Source of the DNA: an uncultured Oscillibacter sp.
GTDB lineage: Bacteria; Bacillota; Clostridia; Oscillospirales; Oscillospiraceae
Direction: 5' to 3'
Length of the DNA: 64,000 bases
NCBI GenBank assembly: GCA_947365245.1
Contig: CANAWG010000002.1
Span: 186,001 to 250,000 of the forward strand
Shown here: one piece after another, positions 26,915 to 36,209 of the stretch
How the letters are laid out: each line of letters begins with the position of its first letter
Position numbering within the stretch: position 1 is the stretch's first letter
Made by a program: the position numbers and the translations under genes
The notes under the pieces: generated by a model
The model's input: only the letters and a program-made list of their open reading frames with translations
Told to the model about the DNA's origin: nothing
Databases searched by the model: none

Positions 26915-27028
26915 AACAAGAATCTTGTTGATATCCCCATAGTATCACAAGAAACTTGTAATGTCAAGGGTGATTTTACAAGTTTCTTGTAAAAATTGAT
27001 TGACGGTAACAAGAAAATGAGATACACT
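26915..27028 (+). promoter_or_regulatory. Array of operator-like palindromes (ACAAG-N3-CTTGT) plus promoter for the XRE-S24 gene
   Basis: AACAAGAATCTTGTT, ACAAGAAACTTGT, TACAAGTTTCTTGTA and degenerate ACAAGAAAATGAG, centres 26922, 26953, 26984, 27015; TTGACG-N17-TACACT at 27000-27028. Confidence 0.85.
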
Positions 27029-27059
27029 GATACTATCAGAGGAAAGGGGGCCTGGAGAG

Positions 27060-27812
27060 ATGCGGTTTGGTGAGCGGATGCGGGCGCGGCGGGAGGAGCT
27101 GGGGCTCTCCCGGGCGGCGCTGGCGGCGATGATGGGGATCTCCGGGTCCGCCGTGGGCAATTACGAGGGCGGCGTCAGCTTTCCCAAGGAGGAGGTGCTG
27201 CTGCGGCTGTTCGACTGCCTGGAGACGGACCCCAACACGCTGTTTCAGGACAGCTTCCGGGGCGGCGCCCAGGTGCCGAGTCAAGTTGAGCGGCAGCTGC
27301 TGGAGCAGTACCGGGGGCTGTCCGCCAGGGGGCGGGAGTCGGTGCGCTCCGTGGTGGAGACGCTGTGCGCCTATCGGGACGAGATGGAGAGCGGCCCGGC
27401 GGAGCCGGAGCCCCGGGTAATTCCCCTGTACTGCTCCCCCGCGGCGGCGGGCTATGCCGCGCCGGTGTTCGGGGAGGACTTCGACTACCTGGAGGTCTCC
27501 GGGGACGTGCCGGCGGCGGCGGAGTTCGCCGTGCGCATCCAGGGGGACTCCATGACGCCCTATATCCAGGACGGGTCGGTGGCCTATGTGAACCGGGATC
27601 CCCTGCGGCCCGGGGACGTGGGGATCTTCTGCGTGGACGGGGACATTTTGTGCAAGCAGTACTACCGGGACCCGGCGGGGACTGTGTACCTCTTCTCTCT
27701 GAACCGGGCCCGGGCGGACGCGGACGTGGTGTTCACCTCCGGCAGCGGCCGGACGCTGGCCTGCTTTGGCCGGGTGATCCTCCACGCGCCGCCTCTGCCG
27801 GGGCGGGACTGA
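27060..27812 (+). CDS. XRE-type HTH / S24 peptidase (LexA-like) transcriptional repressor
   Basis: N-terminal HTH (MRARREELGLSRAALAAMMGISGSAVGNYEGGVSFPKEE); S24 domain IQGDSMTPYIQDGSVAYV ... GDILCKQYYRDP. Confidence 0.9.
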   Translation: MRFGERMRARREELGLSRAALAAMMGISGSAVGNYEGGVSFPKEEVLLRLFDCLETDPNTLFQDSFRGGAQVPSQVERQLLEQYRGLSARGRESVRSVVETLCAYRDEMESGPAEPEPRVIPLYCSPAAAGYAAPVFGEDFDYLEVSGDVPAAAEFAVRIQGDSMTPYIQDGSVAYVNRDPLRPGDVGIFCVDGDILCKQYYRDPAGTVYLFSLNRARADADVVFTSGSGRTLACFGRVILHAPPLPGRD

Positions 27813-27894
27813 GCGGCGCAATGCAAAAAAGAGCCTGCGGAAATTTTCCGCAGGCTCTTTTGGACTTTCTGGAGCAGTTCCGGAGGAGAGGCGG

Positions 27895-28716
27895 TCATTC
27901 GACCTTTCCCAGGATGTGGACGTCCAGCTTGTTGTAGGGGATCTCCACACCAGCCTCTTCGAAAGCCGTCCGCAGGTTTTCCGCCAGGGCGAAGTGGACC
28001 TCCCAGTAGTTCTCCGCTGTGGTCCAGCAGAATACCGTGTACTCGATGCCGCTGTCGCCGTAGGCAGAGAGGTACACGGCGGGGGCCGGATCGGTCAGAA
28101 TATTCCCCGTGGCCGCCAGGGCCCTTTGGCAGGCGGCCTTGACCGTCTCCGTGGGCGCATCGTAGGAGGCCGGCAGCTTCCAGGTCACCCGGCGCCGGCC
28201 CAGGGTGGTGTAGTTGGTCATCTGAGAGTCCGCCAGCGTCTTGTTGGGCAGCATCACCAGCAGGCCGTCCGGCGTCACCAGCTTGGTGTAGTTCAGGGTG
28301 ATCTCCTCCACGGTGCCGGCGGTGCCGGAGACCTCGATGTAGTCCCCGATGGCAAAGGGGTGGGCGGAGAGGATCACCAGCCCGCCGGCCACGTTGGCCA
28401 GCACGTCCTCCGCCGCCAGAGTGACTCCCAGAGAGGCCACTGACAGCAGCGCCACCAGGGACGTCATGTCGATGCCCAGGCTCCCCACCACGATGATGGC
28501 GGAGAGGAGGTACAGCACCAGTCGGATGCCGGAGAGCAGGTACTTCTGCACCCGGCCGTCCAGCCGGGAGGCGGACAGCAGCCGCCGGGTCACCCTCATC
28601 AGCAGCCGCACCGCCACCAGGCAGACCACCAGCACCAGCAGCGCCGTCAGCACGTCCCCTACGGATACTTTCCCCACAGAGGCGGACAGCAGGGTCTTTA
28701 CATCAAAATTTCCCAT
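27895..28716 (-). CDS. Small-conductance mechanosensitive channel (MscS family)
   Basis: ASLGVTLAAEDVLANVAGGLVILSAHPFAIGDYIEVSGTAGTVEEITLNYTKL. Confidence 0.92.
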   Translation of the reverse strand: MGNFDVKTLLSASVGKVSVGDVLTALLVLVVCLVAVRLLMRVTRRLLSASRLDGRVQKYLLSGIRLVLYLLSAIIVVGSLGIDMTSLVALLSVASLGVTLAAEDVLANVAGGLVILSAHPFAIGDYIEVSGTAGTVEEITLNYTKLVTPDGLLVMLPNKTLADSQMTNYTTLGRRRVTWKLPASYDAPTETVKAACQRALAATGNILTDPAPAVYLSAYGDSGIEYTVFCWTTAENYWEVHFALAENLRTAFEEAGVEIPYNKLDVHILGKVE

Positions 28717-28730
28717 AGAGGTGCTCCTCC

Positions 28731-29180
28731 TCAGGCGTTTTCAGCGGCGCTCCGGGGGCCGGCGGCCCGCCGCTCCATCACCGCCGGATCCACGCAGAAG
28801 AACGTGAACTCCCCGGTGGCCAGCAGGACGCCGTCCTCGCCGGTGATGTCCACCTCCGCAAGGCACGTGGACTTCCCCCGGTGGCGGACCCGTCCCTCCG
28901 CCCGCACCGTCCCCGCCGCCTGGTTGCGCAGGAAGTGGAGGGAGCTGGTCTGGGTGACATAGGCCCGGCCGTCGGTGTGGGCGGCTACGCCGGCGGCGTT
29001 GTCCGCCAGGGTGTACAGCGCGCCGCCATGGACCATGCCGAAGGGATTCCGGCTCTCCGGCCGGATCTCCAGCCGGAACACGGCCCCATCCGGCCGGACG
29101 GATTCCAGCTCCATGCGGTTATACTGTGCAAAGGCGTTGCGCTCCAGCCGCGCCTGAGTCTGTCTCAGCAGTTCTTCCAT
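28731..29180 (-). CDS. PaaI-family hotdog thioesterase
   Basis: NPFGMVHGGALYTLADNAAGVAAHTDGRAYVTQTSSLHFLRNQ. Confidence 0.88.
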   Translation of the reverse strand: MEELLRQTQARLERNAFAQYNRMELESVRPDGAVFRLEIRPESRNPFGMVHGGALYTLADNAAGVAAHTDGRAYVTQTSSLHFLRNQAAGTVRAEGRVRHRGKSTCLAEVDITGEDGVLLATGEFTFFCVDPAVMERRAAGPRSAAENA

Positions 29181-29261
29181 AAAAGCCCTCTTTTCTCCCA
29201 AATCGATTCTCCACAGTATACCACGGACGCGCCGTCTTTTCCACGTTTTTTCAAAAAACCA

Positions 29262-29311
29262 TTGACAATTTGGAAAACCCGGAGTATTATGAAAACATGA
29301 ACAATTATTCA
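29262..29311 (+). promoter_or_regulatory. Metal operon promoter with ArsR/SmtB-type operator
   Basis: TTGACA-N17-TATTAT (29262-29290) followed by TGAACAATTATTCA (29298-29311), the TGAA-N6-TTCA hallmark. Confidence 0.75.
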
Positions 29312-29336
29312 AATGTTTATATGAAAGGAGGAGCCC

Positions 29337-29699
29337 ATGGAGGACCGATACAATGTGGAGTGCTGCGACTTCATCCACGCCCACGGGGAGCTGGTGGAGC
29401 GGGTGCGAAAGACGCTGCCGGGGGAGGACACCCTGTACGACCTGACGGAGCTGTTCCGGATCTTCGGGGATTCCACCCGCATCCGGATTCTGTACGTCCT
29501 GTTTGAGTCGGAGATGTGCGTGTGCGACATCGCGTCGCTGTTAGGGCTCACCCAGTCCGCCGTCTCCCACCAGCTGCGGGCGCTGAAAAACGCCCGGCTG
29601 GTGAAGTCCCGGCGGGAGGGAAAGACGGTGTTCTACTCCCTGGCGGACGACCATGTCAAGACCATCATCGACCAGGGGCTGGAGCACGTGTCCGAGTGA
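29337..29699 (+). CDS. ArsR/SmtB family metalloregulator
   Basis: LFRIFGDSTRIRILYVLFESEMCVCDIASLLGLTQSAVSHQLRALKNARLVKSRREGKTVFYSLADDHV. Confidence 0.95.
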   Translation: MEDRYNVECCDFIHAHGELVERVRKTLPGEDTLYDLTELFRIFGDSTRIRILYVLFESEMCVCDIASLLGLTQSAVSHQLRALKNARLVKSRREGKTVFYSLADDHVKTIIDQGLEHVSE

Positions 29700-29738
29700 A
29701 CCTGACAATTTGATGATTGATTTTAGGAGGAATTCACC

Positions 29739-29957
29739 ATGAAAAAGCGCTACAAGCTCACCGATCTGGACTGTGCCAACTGTGCCGCCAAGATGGAGGA
29801 CGCCATTCGGAAGATCGACGGCGTGCACGACGCAACGGTCAGCTTCATGGCCCAGAAGCTGACCATCGACGCCGACGAGGAGCGGTTTGACGAGATTATG
29901 CGGGAGGTGGCGGCCGTCTGCCGGAAGGTGGAGCCGGACTGCGTGATCAACCTGTGA
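29739..29957 (+). CDS. Stand-alone heavy-metal-associated (HMA) domain protein
   Basis: YKLTDLDCANCAAKMEDAIRKIDGVHDATVSF. Confidence 0.9.
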   Translation: MKKRYKLTDLDCANCAAKMEDAIRKIDGVHDATVSFMAQKLTIDADEERFDEIMREVAAVCRKVEPDCVINL

Positions 29958-30607
29958 GCACTTTCTGGGACCGGTGGGCCGTACTTTACGACTGTGTCCA
30001 GCGGACGAACCGACGGGCAAATGATGCGGCGGCGGCCCGCGCGGCGGAGTTGATTCCCGCCGGGGCCAAAGTGCTGGACTGTGCCGCCGGAACGGGGCTG
30101 TTCTCCCTGGCGGCGGCGGAGCGGGCCGGTTCGGTGCTCTGCACCGACCTGTCAGAGGGGATGCTGAAACAGGCAAAGCGGAAAGTGGAGAGGCGGGGCC
30201 TTTCCAACGTCGCCTTTGCCCGCAGGGATGTGACCGCCCTGCCGGACCCGGAGGGCCTCTTTGACGCGGTAATTGCCGCCAATGTGCTCCACCTGCTGCC
30301 GGAGCCGGAGAGGGCAGTCCGGGAGCTGTGGCGGGTCACCGCCCCGGGCGGGCGGCTCATCCTGCCGACCTATCTCCAGGGGAAAATCGGGGCGGCCTAT
30401 GGGGCCGTGATCCGGATTTACCATGGAGCGGGCTTTCACTATGAGCATGCGTTCACCCCTGAGACCTACCGGAGATTTCTGGAGAGCCTGGAGCTGGGCC
30501 GGGTGACGGTGGAGGTAATTCCCGGACGGCTGCCCGTGGGACTGGCGGTGCTGTGCAGGCCGGGTCCCTCCGGGGAGGCGCGTTCATCAAAGGAGGAAAT
30601 GATATGA
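29954..30607 (+). CDS. Class I SAM-dependent methyltransferase
   Basis: VLDCAAGTGLFSLAAAERAGSVLCTDLSEGMLKQAKRK; GTG start overlapping the HMA stop, ATGA overlap with the next gene. Confidence 0.88.
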   Translation: MSTFWDRWAVLYDCVQRTNRRANDAAAARAAELIPAGAKVLDCAAGTGLFSLAAAERAGSVLCTDLSEGMLKQAKRKVERRGLSNVAFARRDVTALPDPEGLFDAVIAANVLHLLPEPERAVRELWRVTAPGGRLILPTYLQGKIGAAYGAVIRIYHGAGFHYEHAFTPETYRRFLESLELGRVTVEVIPGRLPVGLAVLCRPGPSGEARSSKEEMI

Positions 30608-32607
30608 AGAGCCTTACCCGCGGGCAGCGGAAAATGCTCATCCGGATCCTGGCGGCGGCGGCGCTGTTAATTGTCGTGAAACTGCTGCCGGATCAGATCT
30701 ATCCGGCGGACCGCTGGGTCATCGATTTTACCGGCCAATGGACCCCGCCCGCCGAATGGGCGACGTCGGGCTACACGCTGTACAGCTGGGGCCCCGTCCG
30801 GTTCCTGCTCTATCTGATCCCCTACGGGATCATCGGCTGGGACGTGCTGTGGCGGGCCGTCCGGAATATTCGAAACGGCCAGGTCTTTGACGAGAACTTC
30901 CTCATGGCATTGGCCACCCTGGGAGCTTTTGCTACCTCCGAGTACGCCGAGGCGGTGTTCGTCATGCTCTTCTACCAGGTGGGGGAGCTGTTCCAGGACT
31001 ACGCCGTGGGCAGGTCCCGCCAGTCCATCGCCGCTTTGATGGACATCCGGCCGGACACCGCCAACCTGGAGCGCCCGGACGGCTCTCTGGAGACGGTGGA
31101 CCCCGAGGACGTGGAGGTGGGGGCCGTCATCGCGGTAAAGCCCGGCGAGCGGGTGCCCCTGGACGGGGAGGTCCTCGAGGGCGTCTCCGCCCTGGATACC
31201 GCCGCCCTCACCGGCGAGTCCGCGCCCAGGGACGTGGGACCCGGGGACGCGGTGATCAGCGGCTGCGTCAACCAGTCCGGCCTCCTGCGGGTGCGGGTCA
31301 CCAAGCCCTGTGAGGAGTCCACGGTGTCCAAGATCCTGGACCTGGTGGAGAACGCCGGGGAGAAAAAGGCCGCCAGTGAGAACTTTATTACCCGCTTTGC
31401 CCGGTACTACACGCCCTGCGTGGTGCTGGCGGCGCTGGCGCTGTTCCTGCTGCCCGCCGCCGCCCTGGCGCTGCTTCCCGCGGGGGCGCAGCCCGGCTTT
31501 TTGGCAGAGACGGCGTGGCAGGACTGGCTCCACCGGGCGCTGATCTTCCTGGTGATCTCCTGTCCCTGCGCCCTGGTGATCTCCGTGCCCCTGAGCTTTT
31601 TCGGCGGTATCGGCGGCGCCGGCAAGTGCGGTATTTTGGTAAAGGGCAGCAGCTTCCTGGAGCTGCTGGCGAAGACGGAGACGGTGGCTTTCGACAAGAC
31701 CGGCACGCTGACGGAGGGCTCGTTCACCGTCACCGCCCTGCACCCCGCCGGGGGCGTTCCGGAGCAGACCCTGCTGGAGTGGGCCGCCCTGGCGGAGAGC
31801 TGGTCCGGTCACCCCATCTCCCTGTCCCTCCGCAGCGCCTGGGGGGGAGAGATTGACCCGGGTCGGGTGACGGACGTGGAGGAGATCGCCGGCCACGGCG
31901 TCACCGCGAGAGTGGACGGCAGGCGGGTGGCCGCCGGCAACAGCCGGCTGATGGAGCGGGAGGGCGTCCGGTGGGAGGACTGCCAGCGGCCGGGGACTGT
32001 CGTCCATGTGGCGGTGGAGGGGACCTACGCCGGCTGCATTTTGATCTCCGATCTGCCCAAGCCCGCGGCCAAATCCCTGGTGGAGGGCCTGAGAGCGGCG
32101 GGGGTGAAGCGGACTGTCATGCTCACCGGGGACACGGAGGCCGCGGCCAGGGCCGTGGCCGGGGACCTGGGGGTGGACGAGGTCCACGCCCAGCTCCTCC
32201 CGGCGGACAAGGTGGAGCAGGTGGAGCGCCTGCTGGCGGCCAAGTCGCCGGGGACGACGCTGGCCTTTGTGGGGGACGGCATCAACGACGCGCCGGTGCT
32301 GACCCGGGCGGATGTGGGCATCGCCATGGGCGCCCTGGGGTCCGACGCCGCCATCGAGGCCGCGGACATCGTGCTGATGGACGACAATCCCGCCAAGATC
32401 GTCACCGCCATGGGGATCGCCCGCAAGACGCTGCGGATCGTGAAGCAGAATATATGGTTCGCCCTGGGGGTGAAGTTCGCGGTGCTGGCCCTGGGGGCTT
32501 TCGGCATGGCCTCCATGTGGGCGGCTGTGTTTGCCGATGTGGGCGTGGCGTTTCTGGCCATTCTCAACGCCACCCGGTGCCTGCGGGTGAAAGAATTCGG
32601 AAAATAG
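30604..32607 (+). CDS. cadA: Heavy-metal translocating P1B-type ATPase (Cd/Zn/Co type), no N-terminal HMA domain
   Basis: SCPCALVISVPLSFFGGIGGAGKCGILVKGSSFLELLAKTETVAFDKTGTLTEG, GDGINDAPVLTRADVGIAMG. Confidence 0.94.
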   Translation: MKSLTRGQRKMLIRILAAAALLIVVKLLPDQIYPADRWVIDFTGQWTPPAEWATSGYTLYSWGPVRFLLYLIPYGIIGWDVLWRAVRNIRNGQVFDENFLMALATLGAFATSEYAEAVFVMLFYQVGELFQDYAVGRSRQSIAALMDIRPDTANLERPDGSLETVDPEDVEVGAVIAVKPGERVPLDGEVLEGVSALDTAALTGESAPRDVGPGDAVISGCVNQSGLLRVRVTKPCEESTVSKILDLVENAGEKKAASENFITRFARYYTPCVVLAALALFLLPAAALALLPAGAQPGFLAETAWQDWLHRALIFLVISCPCALVISVPLSFFGGIGGAGKCGILVKGSSFLELLAKTETVAFDKTGTLTEGSFTVTALHPAGGVPEQTLLEWAALAESWSGHPISLSLRSAWGGEIDPGRVTDVEEIAGHGVTARVDGRRVAAGNSRLMEREGVRWEDCQRPGTVVHVAVEGTYAGCILISDLPKPAAKSLVEGLRAAGVKRTVMLTGDTEAAARAVAGDLGVDEVHAQLLPADKVEQVERLLAAKSPGTTLAFVGDGINDAPVLTRADVGIAMGALGSDAAIEAADIVLMDDNPAKIVTAMGIARKTLRIVKQNIWFALGVKFAVLALGAFGMASMWAAVFADVGVAFLAILNATRCLRVKEFGK

Positions 32608-32711
32608 AGGATTGCCCCGCGGGAGGCCGGCCGCCTGCCGCGGGGGATAATTTTCGCTTTGGGGCTTGCAATCTGTGCGGTGATATGCTAAGATACTAAA
32701 GCAGACTATCT

Positions 32712-32787
32712 GCTAGTGTAGCTCAGTCGGTAGAGCAGCTGATTCGTAATCAGCAGGTCAGGTGTTCGAGTCACCCCACTAGCTCCA
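32712..32787 (+). tRNA. tRNA-Thr (CGU anticodon)
   Basis: GCTAGTG acceptor, CTGATTCGTAATCAG anticodon arm, encoded CCA. Confidence 0.95.
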
Positions 32788-32943
32788 GCTCAGAAATTCC
32801 CCTTGCCGCTTCGCTTCCCGCTTTTGACGGAGAGCTCCGCCGGACGGGGGGATTTCTTTGCGTTATATCCGTTCGTCCCACCGGAGTTAAGCGGGGGCGG
32901 CTTTCGTGAAATGCGAGTTTGACAGTGTCAAAGGAGAGGTCCT

Positions 32944-34323
32944 ATGGACGATCAGCTGGTATGGAAAGAAGAGTACAATATCGGAGTGGAAATCATTGAC
33001 ACGGAGCACCAGCGGCTGTTCAAGATCATCAACAAGCTCTTCACCGTGGATGAGGAGGACGAGGAGAAGAAGAGCCGGTGGGCGTGCAATCAGGGCATCA
33101 AGTATTTCAAGAGCCACGCCATAAAGCATTTTGAGGATGAGGAGCGGTACATGGAGTCCGTGGACTACGCGGGCCGCGGGCGCCACCGCAGTATCCACGA
33201 GAACTTTCGCAACAACATTCTTCCGGCTCTGGAGGAGGAGCTGCGTAAGACCGATTTCTCCCAGGAGGCCATGGACCACTTCCTGGGTGTGTGCACCGGC
33301 TGGCTCATCGGCCACACCCTGACGGAGGATCAGGCCATCGCGGGCGGGAAGGTGAGCAAGTGGGAAAACCTCCTGCCGGCGGAGCAGGTGACGGCCATCC
33401 AGAAGACCATCGCCCGGCAGGTGTTCGATATGTTCCACCTGGAGTCCCAGGTCATCAGCGATACCTACGGCGGCGAGAAGTTCGGACGGGGCATCTACTG
33501 CCGCCTGGTCTACGGCACCAGCCGGGAAAAACGGCGGCAGGAGGTCCTCATGGTCTTTGAGGAGAAGCTGCTGATCAACACCGTGGGCAAGGCCATGGGC
33601 CTGAAGACCAACAAGCTGGACACCATGCTCCTCAACGCCGCCCGGTACACCACCCGCCAGTTTGTGGGCCGGCTGCTGGAGCATTTCCCCGAGTGGGACT
33701 CCTACGACCTGACGGAGGAGGAGCTGCTGTCCTACGAGCAGTTCCGGCAGGTATTTGAGCGGGAGAAGCCCCAGGTGAGCCTGCTGTTCAACACCGGCGG
33801 CTCCGGGTATTTCGCCTTTTGCACCATCGCGCCCCACCTGCTGGAGGAGGGCGTTGGGACCCCCATTCAGGCGGACAACGCCCTCGTCGAGGTGGAGCAG
33901 TACCTCATGCGGCGGGAGGAGCAGGACAATGCCGGCAACGGGCTTCCCAAGATCCTGGTGGTGGACGACTCCGCCACCATCCGCACGGCCATGATGCAGC
34001 TGCTGCGGGAGGACTACGACGTGTCTCTGGCGGAGTCCGGCGTGGCCGCCATCCGGGCCATCACCCTGAACCGGCCGGACCTGATCCTGCTGGACTACGA
34101 GATGCCCGTGTGCGACGGCAGGCAGACGCTGGAGATGCTGCGCTCCGAGAAGTCCTTTGCGGATATTCCGGTGATCTTCCTCACCGGCCAGGGCGACCCG
34201 GAGGTGGTGCGAAAGCTCCTGTCCCTGAAGCCCGCGGGGTATCTGCTGAAGTACTTGAAGACGGCGGATATCAAGAAGAAGATCGACAGCTTCTTCGACA
34301 CATGGGAGCTCAAAAAACACTGA
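32944..34323 (+). CDS. Hemerythrin-like domain + middle domain + response-regulator receiver (REC) protein
   Basis: N-terminal LVWKEEYNIGVEIIDTEHQRLFKIINKL ... HFEDEERYMESVDYAGRGRHRSIHENF; C-terminal KILVVDDSATIRTAMMQLL ... LILLDYEMPVCDGRQTLEML ... VIFLTGQGD. Confidence 0.9.
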   Translation: MDDQLVWKEEYNIGVEIIDTEHQRLFKIINKLFTVDEEDEEKKSRWACNQGIKYFKSHAIKHFEDEERYMESVDYAGRGRHRSIHENFRNNILPALEEELRKTDFSQEAMDHFLGVCTGWLIGHTLTEDQAIAGGKVSKWENLLPAEQVTAIQKTIARQVFDMFHLESQVISDTYGGEKFGRGIYCRLVYGTSREKRRQEVLMVFEEKLLINTVGKAMGLKTNKLDTMLLNAARYTTRQFVGRLLEHFPEWDSYDLTEEELLSYEQFRQVFEREKPQVSLLFNTGGSGYFAFCTIAPHLLEEGVGTPIQADNALVEVEQYLMRREEQDNAGNGLPKILVVDDSATIRTAMMQLLREDYDVSLAESGVAAIRAITLNRPDLILLDYEMPVCDGRQTLEMLRSEKSFADIPVIFLTGQGDPEVVRKLLSLKPAGYLLKYLKTADIKKKIDSFFDTWELKKH

Positions 34324-34375
34324 GCGTAAGAATTGCGTCCCCCCTCCGGCCGGCCGGAGGGGGGACGTGGATTTA

Positions 34376-35230
34376 TCAGGTCTCGCTGGGGCGCTGGAAG
34401 AAAGCCACGGCCACGGCGCCCGGCCCCGCGTGGGCGCCGATGGTGGCGCCCACGGCCGCAATGGGCAGCGTGTCGGTGTGGGCTTCCCACAGCGCGGCGC
34501 TGTCGGCGATGTATTTTTGCAGGAGGCTGTCCTCCAGCCCGGTGTAGCCCAGCAGGTAGGGGCGGTCAAAGTCCACGCCCCGGGTCTTGCGGATCTCCTG
34601 CACCAGCAGGTTGTTTCCGTTTTTGGAGCCCCGGGCCTTGCCCAGCATGACCACCTCGCCGTGCTCCACGGCGATTACCGGCTTCACGGACAGCAGCCCG
34701 CCCACCAGCGCCACGGAGGGGGAGATCCGCCCGCCCCGCTTGAGGTACTCCAGGGTGTCCAGCAGGGCGACGAGGCAGACGTCCCCTTTCTCCCGCTCCA
34801 GCTGCTCGGCGAGATCGGCGGCCGTCAGCCCCTGCTTGGCCAGGGCCAGTGCCCGCCGTACCAGGATCTGCTGGCCGATGGCGGCGCTCTCGCTGTCCAC
34901 CACGAAGACGCGGCCGGGGAAGGACTCCGCGGCGATGCGGGCGCTCTGGCAGGTGCCGGAGAGCTTGGACGACAGCACCACGGCCACCACGTCCTCCCCC
35001 GCCTCCACAGCCTGGCGGAAAGCGTCCTCAAACTGGGCGGGATTGATCTGGCTGGTGGTGGGCAGGGCGTCCCCCTCGATGAGCTTTTCGTAGAACTGAC
35101 GGCAGCTCAGGTCCACGCCGTCCCGGAACTGCTCGTCCCCGAAGGTCACTGTCATGGGCAGAACGGTGATCCCCGGAGGGCAGGACCGGGGCAGGTCGGA
35201 GGCGGAGTCGGTGATGATGCGGATATTCAT
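34376..35230 (-). CDS. DegV family fatty-acid-binding protein
   Basis: MNIRIITDSASDLPRS; SSKLSGTCQSARIAAESF; RGGRISPSVALVGGLLSVKPVIAVEHGEV. Confidence 0.93.
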   Translation of the reverse strand: MNIRIITDSASDLPRSCPPGITVLPMTVTFGDEQFRDGVDLSCRQFYEKLIEGDALPTTSQINPAQFEDAFRQAVEAGEDVVAVVLSSKLSGTCQSARIAAESFPGRVFVVDSESAAIGQQILVRRALALAKQGLTAADLAEQLEREKGDVCLVALLDTLEYLKRGGRISPSVALVGGLLSVKPVIAVEHGEVVMLGKARGSKNGNNLLVQEIRKTRGVDFDRPYLLGYTGLEDSLLQKYIADSAALWEAHTDTLPIAAVGATIGAHAGPGAVAVAFFQRPSET

Positions 35231-35329
35231 AATGTGTTCCTCTTTTCCTTGTTTTTCATAAGCGGTTTCAGTCGGCGCGGTATGCGGACTTTTGCCGCGG
35301 AGATGCGTGCTGAAGCCGGATACAGCTTC

Positions 35330-35764
35330 TTAGAGCCGGAGGCCGGCCTGGGAGAGTTTTTCGGCCATGCGGACGAAGCTCTGCGCGTCCTCCCGGCCCA
35401 CGACGCCGATGATCTGTTCCACCAGCGCCAGGGAGCGGCGGTGGACGGCCAGGAAGTCCTCCAGGCGGGATTCCACCGGGCGGACGAAGACGTTCCGCCC
35501 GTCGCGCTCCCCCCGCTCCCGCAGGAGGTATCCCCGGTCGCACAGGGCGTTGACGGTGCGGTTTACCAGGCTCTTGAGCATGTTGGTCTCCCGGGCGATC
35601 TGCCCCGCGGCCACCCGCCCCACCCCGTCGGCGCGGTACTGGCCGTAGACCAGCCTCATCACAATGGCCTCGTTGTAGGTCAACCCCTGGGTGATCCGGG
35701 AGTCCTTCAGCATTCCGTTGACCTCGATCCAGGCCTCCAGCATCCGTTCGCACAGCTCCTCCAT
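35330..35764 (-). CDS. MarR family transcriptional regulator
   Basis: QGLTYNEAIVMRLVYGQY...ARETNMLKSLVNRTVNALCDRGYLLRERGERDGRNVFV. Confidence 0.88.
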   Translation of the reverse strand: MEELCERMLEAWIEVNGMLKDSRITQGLTYNEAIVMRLVYGQYRADGVGRVAAGQIARETNMLKSLVNRTVNALCDRGYLLRERGERDGRNVFVRPVESRLEDFLAVHRRSLALVEQIIGVVGREDAQSFVRMAEKLSQAGLRL

Positions 35765-36209
35765 AGCAGCCTCCTCGATAGAAAGTTTACTTTGTGAACT
35801 ATCTCAGTATACCACTGTTTTCCGGAAAATACAACAGAAAGATTCCCGGGAGTCGACGGAAAATGAGAGAATTTTATGTATACAAACCCGGGGAAATGTG
35901 TTATACTTACTAAAATAAGGCGTCGAGGCCGGGCCTCCGCCTATTTTCGATATTTTACCGGCGCGGACGCGGTTTCCCGCTGGTCGAATAGATCACAGAA
36001 GCTCATAGGGACATTTGGATTTGACGTGACCGAACCCCTGCCGGCGAAACGGGGCCGCGCAGACGACGGGCGTCTCTTCTTTGCGTGCGCCCATTTGCGG
36101 CCATCCACCGCCGGGCGCGTCCTCCGGGGCCTCTGTTACATATTTTAAGAACCTGCGTTCCAAGGCTATGAATGAAGGTTCCAAGAGTGCAAAGGAGTTC
36201 ATTGTATCT

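Noticed and set aside
32887-34569. 560-aa minus-strand ORF over the hemerythrin-REC gene
   Set aside because: Antisense shadow with low-complexity composition.
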